This document shows, one piece after another, positions 8,161 through 16,265 of a DNA stretch of 64,000 nucleotides (positions are counted from its first letter, which is position 1; each line of letters begins with the position of its first letter). The DNA lies in NCBI RefSeq assembly GCF_003014595.1, contig NZ_PYGK01000020.1, positions 62,001 to 126,000 on the forward strand, written 5' to 3'. The notes beneath the pieces are model-generated. The model was given only the letters and a program-made list of their open reading frames with translations. It searched no databases and was not told where the DNA came from. The stretch comes from Chitinophaga ginsengisoli (lineage in GTDB: Bacteria; Bacteroidota; Bacteroidia; Chitinophagales; Chitinophagaceae). The position numbers were made by a program, and so were the translations under genes.

Positions 8161-9165
8161 TTAGATGAAAAGATTGACTACAAAGTAAACAAAAGCAGCC
8201 AGTAATGCACTGATAGGAATGGTCAGTATCCATGCCCAGAGCAGGCTCACTGTTACGCCCCAGCGTACGGCGGAGAGACGTTTCGTAGCTCCTACGCCGA
8301 TAATGGAACCGGTAATGGTGTGGGTAGTACTCACGGGAATACCCAGTGCTTCGGTGAGATAAAGTGTAACCGCACCCGCAGTTTCCGCAGCTACACCTTC
8401 CAGCGGTGTCACCTTGGTGATACGGGAGCCCATTGTTTTAACGATCTTCCAGCCACCACTCATCGTACCAAGGCCTATGGCCATGAAGCAGGACAATGGT
8501 ACCCAGTTCGGAACATCCTTAATATCAGCAATAGTACCATGGGCCACCAGTGCGGCAGCGATGATACCCATTACTTTCTGGGCATCGTTACCACCGTGTG
8601 CCAGGCTAAGGGCGCCTGAAGAGAGCAGCTGTAAACGTTTGAACCAGTTTTCAGCCCTGTATGGATTTGCCTTACGGCAAACATTCATAATAATTATGGT
8701 GATAATAAACGCTACCAGCATCCCTATGAAGGGGGCGAGGGCAATGAAGTAAATGATAGGCATTACCTTGGCGTAGTTGATCACATCGAAAGAGCCATGG
8801 GCAGCTGCTATGGCTGCGCCTATGAAACCACCGATAAGGGTATGTGAAGAACTGGAAGGAATACCATACCACCAGGTCAGCAGGTTCCAGGTAATGGCTG
8901 CTATGAGGCCGCAAAGAATCACTTTCAGGGTAATGAACTGTTCAAAAACCGATTTAGCGATCGTATTACCTACCTTAAACTCACCATAAACGTATTTGGA
9001 AATAAAGAAAGCTGCGAAGTTGAATACTGCGGCCCACAGTACTGCCTGGAAAGGTGTCAGCACTTTTGTGGATACGATGGTGGCTATGGAGTTAGCCGCA
9101 TCATGGAAGCCGTTAATATAATCAAATATGAACGCCAGTATAATGATCGAGACAAGTAAGGTCAT
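8161..9165 (-). CDS. pit: Inorganic phosphate transporter, PiT family
   Basis: Low-affinity phosphate/cation symporter of the inner membrane. The 334-aa product has about ten hydrophobic segments. It has the two family repeats: an early DYINGFHDAANSIATIVSTK with GIPSSSSHTLIGG, and a late SLAHGGNDAQKVMGIIAAAL with GIPVSTTHTITGS. It follows the DUF47 gene by 50 bp on the same strand, the usual DUF47-pit pairing. No 11-bp tandem boxes are seen upstream of this pair on its own strand, so it is probably not starvation-induced, unlike its neighbours. Confidence 0.95.
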   Translation of the reverse strand: MTLLVSIIILAFIFDYINGFHDAANSIATIVSTKVLTPFQAVLWAAVFNFAAFFISKYVYGEFKVGNTIAKSVFEQFITLKVILCGLIAAITWNLLTWWYGIPSSSSHTLIGGFIGAAIAAAHGSFDVINYAKVMPIIYFIALAPFIGMLVAFIITIIIMNVCRKANPYRAENWFKRLQLLSSGALSLAHGGNDAQKVMGIIAAALVAHGTIADIKDVPNWVPLSCFMAIGLGTMSGGWKIVKTMGSRITKVTPLEGVAAETAGAVTLYLTEALGIPVSTTHTITGSIIGVGATKRLSAVRWGVTVSLLWAWILTIPISALLAAFVYFVVNLFI

Positions 9166-9215
9166 TAGAAAGTAGTTTGCATTAAATAGGCAGGCGGATA
9201 TGCTTAATCTATTGA

Positions 9216-9869
9216 TTAAGCATATTTTATGATGATTGACTCAATCACATTGGCGCAATCTTCGCATTTGTCTGTGGCAATTTCCAGGGCCTGGTACAGT
9301 TCACGCATTTTCAGCAATTCTCCTGCATTGTTGGCTTCTTTCTCGAACAGATCTGCGATGGCCATGTCATAGATATCATCCGCATGGTTTTCCAGGCTGT
9401 TGATCTTTACACAGGCATCCGTGATGTTACGCATGTTGGACATAGTACGCAGTTCAGGGATGGCTTTATGCAGTTCCAGGGTGCCCTGGTAGATCAGTTC
9501 AGCCAATTTGCGAACACTATCGTTGATTTCCATTACTTTATAAAGGTCCAGTCTTTTGGCAGAACCGTGGATATAGTCAGCCACGTCATCCAGCGTAGCC
9601 GCCAGGTGGTGAATGTCTTCACGGTCAAATGGAGTAATGAAGTTCTGCCCCAGTTCCACAAAGATGCGATGCGTAAAATCATCGTTTTTGTGCTCGAGCC
9701 GCTCAATCAGATGGGTTTTGTCCTTACGTACCGCCATGTCTGTAGCAGAAACCAGTTCAACCAGCACTTTTCCCATTTCCACCAGATTGGCAGCTACATC
9801 CTCGAATAACGAATAAAAAACCCTGTCTTTTGGTATAAATAACTTTACAAAAGAATTGAAGCCTCCCAT
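9216..9869 (-). CDS. DUF47 (PhoU-like) Pit accessory protein
   Basis: A 217-aa all-helical protein of the DUF47/PhoU-like family, partner or regulator of Pit transporters. The start is set at 9869, giving MGGFNSFVKLFIPKDRVFYS; the nine residues upstream would overlap the -7 promoter element. The core includes the helix with TDKCEDCANVIESI near the C-terminus. It is first in a two-gene unit with pit. Confidence 0.88.
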   Translation of the reverse strand: MGGFNSFVKLFIPKDRVFYSLFEDVAANLVEMGKVLVELVSATDMAVRKDKTHLIERLEHKNDDFTHRIFVELGQNFITPFDREDIHHLAATLDDVADYIHGSAKRLDLYKVMEINDSVRKLAELIYQGTLELHKAIPELRTMSNMRNITDACVKINSLENHADDIYDMAIADLFEKEANNAGELLKMRELYQALEIATDKCEDCANVIESIIIKYA

Positions 9870-9893
9870 ACTCTTTGTTTGAAAAATTTGCCG

Positions 9894-9925
9894 CAAAAAT
9901 AGCTTTCCGTAGGCAATACCTCCAA
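9894..9925 (-). promoter_or_regulatory. Housekeeping-type promoter for DUF47-pit
   Basis: On the minus strand a TTG (9923-9925) lies 21 nt before TATTTTTG (9894-9901), which matches the Bacteroidota TAnnTTTG -7 consensus. This places the transcript start about 15-20 nt before the ATG at 9869. Confidence 0.5.
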
Positions 9926-9939
9926 GAAAAAATTATCCT

Positions 9940-9994
9940 TAATGATTCCTTAACACTGGATTAATATAAAAGTAATATAGCAATTTTTTCTTTG
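9940..9994 (+). promoter_or_regulatory. Pho-box-like promoter of the PlcP-like gene
   Basis: TAAT/TAAC tetramers start at 9940, 9951, 9962 and 9973, an exact 11-bp period. Exactly 14 nt after the last one begins TTTCTTTG (9987-9994), a one-base variant of the -7 octamer. The same geometry recurs at six more promoters in this window. The tandem 11-bp direct-repeat layout is that of PhoB/PhoP boxes (known from other phyla). There is no TTG at -33, which fits an activator-dependent promoter. Confidence 0.65.
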
Positions 9995-10118
9995 TATTGT
10001 GAAAAAAGGCTGCTTGTGAAGAGGTTATTCCTACACCTGTGGCCGTTTTCAGCGGACTAAACTATTTTTCACTAAACCTAACAACTGCCCGGTTTTTTCG
10101 GTTCAATCCTCATTAAAA

Positions 10119-10955
10119 ATGTCTGATAAGCGCCCACTTGATATTGTTGTAATATCTGATGTACATCTCGGAATCTACGGTTGTCATGCTAAAGAACTGG
10201 TCCAATACCTGGATAGTATCGATCCTAAGATATTGGTACTGAACGGGGATATCATTGATATCTGGCAGTTTAGCAAGCGTTATTTTCCTAAAGCGCATAC
10301 CAAAGTGATCCGCCGGATCCTGAAAATGACCGGAAAGGGTACTGAAGTATACTACCTGACAGGTAACCACGATGAAGCCCTGCGAAAATACGCCGGTTTC
10401 GGGCTGGGTAACCTGGTTATCGACAATAAACTGATCCTTGAGGTGGATGGCAAAAAACACTGGTTCTTCCATGGAGACGTATATGACGTGACTATGAAGA
10501 ACTCAAAGTGGCTGGCTAAACTGGGTGGAAAGGGATATGATCTGCTGATAATTATTAACAGGCTGGTTAATAATATATTAGAGCGTATGGGCAGGGAAAA
10601 GATGAGCTTTTCCAAAAAGGTGAAACATGGTGTAAAACAGGCGGTGAAGTTTATTTCCGATTTTGAGCAGGTGGTTGCCGAAATAGCGATCGATAAAGGA
10701 TTCGATGTGGTGTGCTGCGGGCATATCCATCAGCCGATCATCAAAGAAATGGAGCATAATGGTAAAAACGTTACCTACCTGAACTCCGGCGACTGGGTGG
10801 AAAGTCTCACCTCGCTGGAATATACCAATGGCCAGTGGTCGCTCTACCAATACCCCGTATCAAAAACCCGTGTTGTATTACCGGAAGAAGAAGATGAAGC
10901 CTCAAATATGCCCTGGGGAGATATTTCCAAGGCAATCAGCTTCCCTCAACAATAG
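10119..10955 (+). CDS. Metallophosphoesterase, PlcP-like (LpxH-like family)
   Basis: A 278-aa calcineurin-like phosphoesterase with all metal-binding blocks: SDVHLGIYG (Asp14, His16), LNGDIIDIW, YLTGNHDE, FHGDVYD and CCGHIHQP. Generic annotation would be UDP-2,3-diacylglucosamine diphosphatase. However, GIYGCHAKEL, FISDFEQVVAE and LNSGDWVESL follow the pattern I recall for PlcP, the phosphate-starvation phospholipase C that removes phospho-headgroups for lipid remodelling. It lies behind a tandem 11-bp-repeat promoter and next to DUF47-pit, which favours a PlcP role over LpxH. No glycosyltransferase (agt) or other partner is adjacent. Fold certain; substrate inferred. Confidence 0.75.
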   Translation: MSDKRPLDIVVISDVHLGIYGCHAKELVQYLDSIDPKILVLNGDIIDIWQFSKRYFPKAHTKVIRRILKMTGKGTEVYYLTGNHDEALRKYAGFGLGNLVIDNKLILEVDGKKHWFFHGDVYDVTMKNSKWLAKLGGKGYDLLIIINRLVNNILERMGREKMSFSKKVKHGVKQAVKFISDFEQVVAEIAIDKGFDVVCCGHIHQPIIKEMEHNGKNVTYLNSGDWVESLTSLEYTNGQWSLYQYPVSKTRVVLPEEEDEASNMPWGDISKAISFPQQ

Positions 10956-10999
10956 CTCATATATAAATGCTTGTTATTTAACATTTATTTATGATATAA

Positions 11000-11043
11000 T
11001 AACAACTGCTTAATATTCACTTAATACTGAGCTATTAAGTTTG
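11000..11043 (+). promoter_or_regulatory. Pho-box-like promoter of the 136-aa protein gene
   Basis: TAAC/TAAT elements begin at 11000, 11011 and 11022 (11-bp period). Exactly 14 nt after the last start lies TAAGTTTG (11036-11043), a perfect TAnnTTTG octamer. Predicted transcript start is near 11050, about 45 nt before the gene. Confidence 0.7.
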
Positions 11044-11095
11044 TAACATTATAATATTCAGTGATCCGACTGGTAATGCTCACATAAATAGTAAG

Positions 11096-11506
11096 ATGAA
11101 AGTATTGAAGTTACATCCTCTAATGACAGTGTCACTGTTACAGATGCAGTTCCAACGACTGCTCTCCTGTAACATTGCTGTTTACATGCGTAATTCGCCG
11201 GCGAACGCATTTGATACCCTGGGAGAAGCCGGCTTCCATGAAGAAATGCTGATTGAATTTCCGATAGATGAAACTTTAAGCCTGAGAGAGTTTGAAGAAG
11301 AACTGGAAGATAAATTCAATTTTACACTGGAGCTTTGTAATAAGGACAATAAGCCTTTTACAAATAAAAGTATGCACCTGTTCCAGTTAATTGCTTCTTT
11401 TTCTGATGGAAGAACACATAATAATGAATATAACGCGCAGCTTGATATCACGCTTGAAAGGTTATTGAATAATAATCGTCAGGGCCCTCAGCAGATTGCC
11501 TGCTAG
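11096..11506 (+). CDS. Unknown 136-aa protein under a Pho-box-like promoter
   Basis: I do not recognise the family. The 136-aa product has no clear signal peptide or membrane span. The middle is acidic (SLREFEEELEDKFNFTLELC), the C-terminal half has a leucine/isoleucine pattern suggesting helices, and it ends NNRQGPQQIAC. A coding role is supported by a dedicated promoter with three 11-bp-spaced boxes and a perfect -7 element, a leader of about 45 nt, and its own ATG after a purine-rich stretch. It sits between the PlcP-like gene and a TonB-dependent receptor gene, each with its own similar promoter. A role in phosphate starvation is inferred from that promoter only. Confidence 0.6.
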   Translation: MKVLKLHPLMTVSLLQMQFQRLLSCNIAVYMRNSPANAFDTLGEAGFHEEMLIEFPIDETLSLREFEEELEDKFNFTLELCNKDNKPFTNKSMHLFQLIASFSDGRTHNNEYNAQLDITLERLLNNNRQGPQQIAC

Positions 11507-11630
11507 GCCGATGTTGTAGCATTACCGTCCCTAACTTATTTATTATTACTATCCTATGAACCTTGACTATCCTAAAACTATCTATACTAACCTGAACGCC
11601 TTAACTATTTTTTAATTATTCCTTAACAAT

Positions 11631-11685
11631 TAACATTCTGGTAACCTTCCTGTAACACTGCGGTAACACACCCACGATAGTTTTG
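11631..11685 (+). promoter_or_regulatory. Pho-box-like promoter of TonB-dependent receptor 1
   Basis: Four TAAC tetramers begin at 11631, 11642, 11653 and 11664 (exact 11-bp period). TAGTTTTG (11678-11685), a perfect -7 octamer, starts 14 nt after the last. A further TAAC lies at 11624, out of phase. Transcript start is expected near 11692, about 30 nt before the GTG start of the receptor. This is the clearest of the set, with four identical TAAC cores. Confidence 0.75.
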
Positions 11686-11723
11686 CGCCAGTAATTCTAT
11701 CAACTAACAGAATCAGCTATATC

Positions 11724-14507
11724 GTGAAACATTCTATGTCTGCACTGTTGTGTGTGTGCCTTCTTTTGAGCTCCTTCCTTTCCGCGTTTGCTGTAGATAA
11801 TGGCAAAGTCACAGGTAAAGTAACTGACCAGAAAACTGGTGAAGCCCTCATAGGCGTTACCGTTATTGTACAAGGTACAAGTACAGGTGCGGTTACCGAT
11901 GTGGAAGGCCGTTATACCTTAAGTCTCGCTCCGGGTACTTACACGCTGGAATTTAAATACATGGGTTATCAGACTAAAGCGGTAAGCGAGGTGGTGATAA
12001 AACCCGGTGCTCCTACCGTGTTACCCATTATCATGGATGAACCTAAGTCAAAGGACCTGAAGGAAGTCGTGATCAAAGGTTCTTTCAAACAGGAAACCAT
12101 CAATGCTTTATATGTTGCGCAGAAGAACAACGTAGCTGTATCCAGCGGTATCTCTGCAGAACAGATCAAAGCATCTCCTGATAAAAATACTGGTGAAGTA
12201 CTAAAACGTGTAAGTGGTGCTAGTATACAGGATAATAAATTCGTAGTAGTACGTGGTTTGACAGACCGTTATAACAACGCTACTATGAACAATGTACTGC
12301 TGCCAAGTACAGAACCTGACAGAAAATCTTTCTCTTTCGATATCATCCCTTCTGGTCTTATCGATAACATGGTGATCAACAAAACCGCTACTCCTGATAA
12401 ACCAGGCGACTTTGCAGGTGGTCTGATCCAGGTGAATACAAAAGATTTCCCTGATGAGAAATTTGTTACCGCTTCTATTGGTATGTCAGTAAATACACTG
12501 TCTACATTTAAAGATGCACAGTCAGGTATGAGAGGTTCCGGTGATTACTGGACATTGGGTAACAGTGCAAGAAAACTGCCTTCAGGCGTTCCCGCTACTG
12601 CTGAAGATTTTAACAATGTATCAGGAAAAGCACAGGATGATCTGAACAAGTCTTTTAATAACAACTGGAAAGTAAATAAGACTACCGTTGCTCCTGGTAC
12701 AAGCTTACAGTTGACCGCAGGTAATACCAAATACTATGGCGAACGTAAGCTGGGTTATATATTCTCTGTTACACACACGCACAGTGAACGTAACGAGTTT
12801 GCAGAACGTAATGATTATGATATAGACAACCACGTTTATAAACGTCATAACATTGATACCAGCAATAAATATTCAAGTGCTTTAGGTGCTGTGGCAAACT
12901 TTGCATACAGCTACAAGAACAGCAAGATCTCTTTCAAGAACCTGTATAACCGTATTCTTGATAATAATACGGTGCTGCGCCAGGTGGCTACAGATCCTAA
13001 TCCTCCATTCCACTATCTGTCACAGTCTTACCTGCTGAACCTCGTGCAACGTTATATCCTGTCTTCTACATTACAGGGTGAACACGGATTGGGCAATAAC
13101 AGAAGACTGGAATGGATGCTGAACTATTCCAACACCAACCGTCAGGAGCCAGACATCCGTATCTCCAACTATACTGATAGTCATGCTATCATCAATCAGC
13201 CGGTAAATGGTGGTTCTTCCCGTGGTTACTTCAAAGTGAACGACGATATTTTCAATGCTGGTGCTTCTTATCAGTTCCCCCTGTTAAAAGATAACAAGGA
13301 CCATTCTCTGAAGATCGGTGGATTCGAACAATACAGGAAACGCTTCTCCAGCTACAGACCATTATCATATCAATCTGCACCAGGATTCCCATATGATAAA
13401 CTGGCTGCTAAGCCTTACGAATTGTTCTCTAACGAGAACCTGGGCAGTAATGGTATTTATCTGCTGGATAATACTTCTCCTTCCGGTATCTACGATGCAC
13501 ATTCTAATCTGACAGCAGGATACTTCATGTTCGATAACTTCATTACAAAACAGTTAAGAGTAATATGGGGCCTGCGTTACGAGTCTTACAACCAGCAGCT
13601 GAAACCGAAAACTACTGTAGGTTCCGGCGCTTATACTACAGATACTACATACAGCAGCTTCCTGCCATCTGCTAACTTCGTATATGCATTGAATGATAAA
13701 TCAAATCTGAGGTTATCCTATTCCAACACGGTTGCAAGACCAGAGTTTAGAGAGATCGCAGCTTTCAGCTTCTTCGATTTTCAGAATACTGCCGCAGTTT
13801 TCGGTAACCCAAAACTGAAGCAGACGCGTATCAGCAACATCGACCTGCGTTACGAGTTGTATCCTAAAGCCGGAGAGACTTTTGCAGTAGCTGTTTTCTA
13901 TAAGAAATTCAAGAATCCTATTTCTGAGTCATGGTATAGTCTCGATAACAACGATCGTACTTATATTAACCTGGATGATGCAAATACTTTTGGTGCAGAA
14001 CTGGAAGTACGTAAGAACCTTGAGTTTGCTATGGGCAACTGGGGAAAGAATTCATATGTGTTTGCAAACGGAGCATACATCCATTCTTCTATCAAGAATC
14101 CCAGCCAGACAGTGCGTAACATCAACGGTGAAACGAGACGTATGCCTGGTCAGTCTCCTTACCTGATCAATGCCGGCTTACAGATCAACAATCCTAATAA
14201 TGATATGGGCGTGACCATCCTGTATAACAGGATCGGTCCAAGGATCACTATCGTGGGAGATGACAGCAGCAATAAGCTGGATATCTTTGAAAATTCAAGG
14301 AACCTGCTCGATCTGCAACTGAGCAAACGCCTGTTTAAGAAGAATGCAGAAATCAAATTGAATATCTCTGATATATTGAACAACCCATATCTCTTATACC
14401 AGAACAGGGACAGCAAGAAGAGCTATTCAAAGGGGACAGACTATGTATTCTATTCATACAAATATGGGACAAACTTCTCATTGAGTTTCTCTTACACATT
14501 CCATTAA
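11724..14507 (+). CDS. TonB-dependent receptor (with CarboxypepD-like N-domain)
   Basis: Outer-membrane active transporter of 927 aa. It has a signal peptide (about 1-23, ending LSAFAV), a carboxypeptidase-regulatory-like beta domain (about 25-115, KVTGKVTDQKTGEALIGVTV), a plug domain (about 140-250, with VVRGLTDRYNNATMN) and a C-terminal barrel ending SLSFSYTFH. The start is a GTG at 11724 (KHSMSAL n-region); an ATG at 11736 is an alternative. No SusD partner follows; a lipoprotein gene does, with its own similar promoter. Substrate unknown. The promoter suggests scavenging of a phosphorus-containing compound or of a peptide carrying one, but this is inference. Confidence 0.9.
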   Translation: MKHSMSALLCVCLLLSSFLSAFAVDNGKVTGKVTDQKTGEALIGVTVIVQGTSTGAVTDVEGRYTLSLAPGTYTLEFKYMGYQTKAVSEVVIKPGAPTVLPIIMDEPKSKDLKEVVIKGSFKQETINALYVAQKNNVAVSSGISAEQIKASPDKNTGEVLKRVSGASIQDNKFVVVRGLTDRYNNATMNNVLLPSTEPDRKSFSFDIIPSGLIDNMVINKTATPDKPGDFAGGLIQVNTKDFPDEKFVTASIGMSVNTLSTFKDAQSGMRGSGDYWTLGNSARKLPSGVPATAEDFNNVSGKAQDDLNKSFNNNWKVNKTTVAPGTSLQLTAGNTKYYGERKLGYIFSVTHTHSERNEFAERNDYDIDNHVYKRHNIDTSNKYSSALGAVANFAYSYKNSKISFKNLYNRILDNNTVLRQVATDPNPPFHYLSQSYLLNLVQRYILSSTLQGEHGLGNNRRLEWMLNYSNTNRQEPDIRISNYTDSHAIINQPVNGGSSRGYFKVNDDIFNAGASYQFPLLKDNKDHSLKIGGFEQYRKRFSSYRPLSYQSAPGFPYDKLAAKPYELFSNENLGSNGIYLLDNTSPSGIYDAHSNLTAGYFMFDNFITKQLRVIWGLRYESYNQQLKPKTTVGSGAYTTDTTYSSFLPSANFVYALNDKSNLRLSYSNTVARPEFREIAAFSFFDFQNTAAVFGNPKLKQTRISNIDLRYELYPKAGETFAVAVFYKKFKNPISESWYSLDNNDRTYINLDDANTFGAELEVRKNLEFAMGNWGKNSYVFANGAYIHSSIKNPSQTVRNINGETRRMPGQSPYLINAGLQINNPNNDMGVTILYNRIGPRITIVGDDSSNKLDIFENSRNLLDLQLSKRLFKKNAEIKLNISDILNNPYLLYQNRDSKKSYSKGTDYVFYSYKYGTNFSLSFSYTFH

Positions 14508-14523
14508 TAAGTTGATTATTTAG

Positions 14524-14567
14524 TAACACACTGCTAATATTCCTATAACATTTAATCTATTTTTTTG
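14524..14567 (+). promoter_or_regulatory. Pho-box-like promoter of the lipoprotein gene
   Basis: TAAC, TAAT and TAAC begin at 14524, 14535 and 14546 (11-bp period). The octamer 14 nt downstream (14560-14567) reads TTTTTTTG, keeping the TTTG end but not the TA. It lies just after the receptor stop, so the lipoprotein gene may be both cotranscribed and separately induced. Confidence 0.55.
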
Positions 14568-14590
14568 GTAAAAATTTAATTTCAAATTCT

Positions 14591-16066
14591 ATGAGAAAAA
14601 TGAAAACGTCGGTTTTGCTTATGGCCGCTGCAATGGCAACAACTTTTGTAGCATGTAAAGACGATGATAAAGTAAATCCAACACCGGAAAAACCGAAATC
14701 AACCGTTGAATTAAAAGGTAAAATTTCTGCCAACAGAACTCTTTCAAAAGATACTATTTACCTGATGAAGGAATACGTGTATGTTGTAAACAACGCTACA
14801 CTGACTATCGAGCCAGGTACAACCATTCTCGGTGGAACTGTTACTACAACTACCGGTGGTACACTGATCATCACTGCAGGTGCTAAGCTGATCGCTAAAG
14901 GTACTGCTGATGCTCCGATCGTATTCACTTCTGCTAAGGCTCCAGGTGCACGTAAGAAAGGTGACTGGGGTGGTATCATCCTGTTAGGTAAAGCAAGTAC
15001 AAACAGAGCTATCGATAAAAGAAACGTAGAAGGTTTACAGGAAGTTGATGCTACTGTTAGCCTGACTTATGGTAACCCTACCGGTGCTGCTCAGGGTGAT
15101 GATAATGACAACTCTGGTGTTCTCCAGTATGTTAGGGTTGAATTTGGTGGTATCGCACTGTCCAGCACTCCTGATAGCGAAGTAAACGGTGTTACTTTCT
15201 ACGCTGTTGGTGCTGGTACTACAGTTGACCACGTACAGGTTAGCTACTCCGGCGATGATGCTTTCGAGTGGTTCGGTGGTAATGTAAACTGTAAATACCT
15301 GGTTGCTTACGGTACACTGGATGATAACTTCGATATGGATAGCGGTTTCAAAGGTAAACTGCAGTTCTGCGTAGCTTTACTGGATCCAGCTGTTTCTGAC
15401 GTAGTAAGTCTGTCAAACGGTCTGGAAGTTGATAACCTGAACGGTGCAAACACCAGCACTCCTTTCACTCACCCAATCATTTCTAACCTGACTATCGTTG
15501 GTCCTGGTGCTGCTACCGGTAACGGCGATTATTTCTATGCTGGTGCAAGATGGAGAAGAGGTACTACTTTTACTGTAGCTAACTCTGTATTCTCTGGTTA
15601 TCCGGTTGCAAATGATGTTGAAAGTAAAATTGCTCAGGACTCTCTGGCTGCTGGTAACTCTAAAATCACTAACTCTATATTCCAGGTGGGTGGCGTAAGC
15701 CCTATATCTAGTGCTCGTGGTGCGGGTGCAGCTGCTATCGGTCCTGTATTCTTCGATGCTGATACCAAAGATGCAAGCTACCTGAATGGTACTGCTATCC
15801 TGAACCTGATCATGACTACAGCTAGCAAGAACGATACACTGAAAACACTGGGTGATGTATTCGCCAAAGTTCCAGCTGCTGCTTCTTACAAAGCTACCAA
15901 CACTGAATTCGCACTGAAAACTGCAAAAACTGCTGTATTCGGTACTGAGTTCGATTCTTTCTTCGATAAAGTGAACTATGTTGGTGCGGTAGATCCTGCT
16001 AATCCCTGGACTAAACAATCCTGGATCAACTGGTCTCCAAACGAAACAGTATACGTAAAAGAGTAA
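14591..16066 (+). CDS. Secreted lipoprotein, beta-helix-like, partner of TonB receptor 1
   Basis: A 491-aa lipoprotein: signal peptide MRKMKTSVLLMAAAMATTFV, then the lipidated Cys22 in a VAC lipobox and a charged tether (KDDDKVNPTPEKPK). The body is rich in Gly, Thr, Val and Asn, with short repeating strands (LTIEPGTTILGG, VNGVTFYAVGAG, VDHVQVSYSGDDA) typical of right-handed beta-helix or similar folds. I recognise it as a Bacteroidota surface lipoprotein often placed after a TonB-dependent receptor, but cannot name its activity. It is probably a surface-exposed ligand-binding or hydrolytic partner of the receptor 84 bp upstream. Confidence 0.7.
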   Translation: MRKMKTSVLLMAAAMATTFVACKDDDKVNPTPEKPKSTVELKGKISANRTLSKDTIYLMKEYVYVVNNATLTIEPGTTILGGTVTTTTGGTLIITAGAKLIAKGTADAPIVFTSAKAPGARKKGDWGGIILLGKASTNRAIDKRNVEGLQEVDATVSLTYGNPTGAAQGDDNDNSGVLQYVRVEFGGIALSSTPDSEVNGVTFYAVGAGTTVDHVQVSYSGDDAFEWFGGNVNCKYLVAYGTLDDNFDMDSGFKGKLQFCVALLDPAVSDVVSLSNGLEVDNLNGANTSTPFTHPIISNLTIVGPGAATGNGDYFYAGARWRRGTTFTVANSVFSGYPVANDVESKIAQDSLAAGNSKITNSIFQVGGVSPISSARGAGAAAIGPVFFDADTKDASYLNGTAILNLIMTTASKNDTLKTLGDVFAKVPAAASYKATNTEFALKTAKTAVFGTEFDSFFDKVNYVGAVDPANPWTKQSWINWSPNETVYVKE

Positions 16067-16090
16067 TCTTTGTATATAACTGCTTATCAG

Positions 16091-16122
16091 GAGGGATAGA
16101 CTTTTGTCTGTCCCTCTTTTTT
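16091..16122 (+). terminator. Intrinsic terminator of the receptor-lipoprotein unit
   Basis: An 11-bp stem (16091-16101 with 16106-16116, one G-U pair) with a TTTT loop, followed by a run of six Ts. Confidence 0.88.
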
Positions 16123-16171
16123 GTTAATACCCTATCTCGTTATCCTGATATCCGCTTTCTCCGATGTGTCT

Positions 16172-16251
16172 TAACGATTTCTTAATATTCGCTTTAATGG
16201 ATATACGCTAATTTAATTAGTGATATACCCTAATTTATTTTGTTAACTTTT
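16172..16251 (+). promoter_or_regulatory. Weak, imperfect Pho-box-like upstream region of the protease gene
   Basis: TAAC at 16172 and TAAT at 16183 are 11 bp apart; a third (16195) is one base out of phase. A 16-bp direct repeat with one mismatch (16200-16215 and 16222-16237) has a 22-bp period, twice 11. TAACTTTT at 16244 could act as -7. The geometry of the other promoters is not kept, so regulation by the same factor is doubtful. Confidence 0.25.
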
Positions 16252-16265
16252 AATTGAGCCCTCAG

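Noticed and set aside
9216..9869. Tandem-box control of DUF47-pit
   Set aside because: No TAAC-type repeats at the required spacing exist on the minus strand upstream of this pair; a normal TTG/-7 promoter is present instead.
16172..16251. Full member of the tandem-box promoter family at the protease gene
   Set aside because: Only two elements are in phase and the 14-nt spacing to a -7 element is not kept; listed as a weak feature only.
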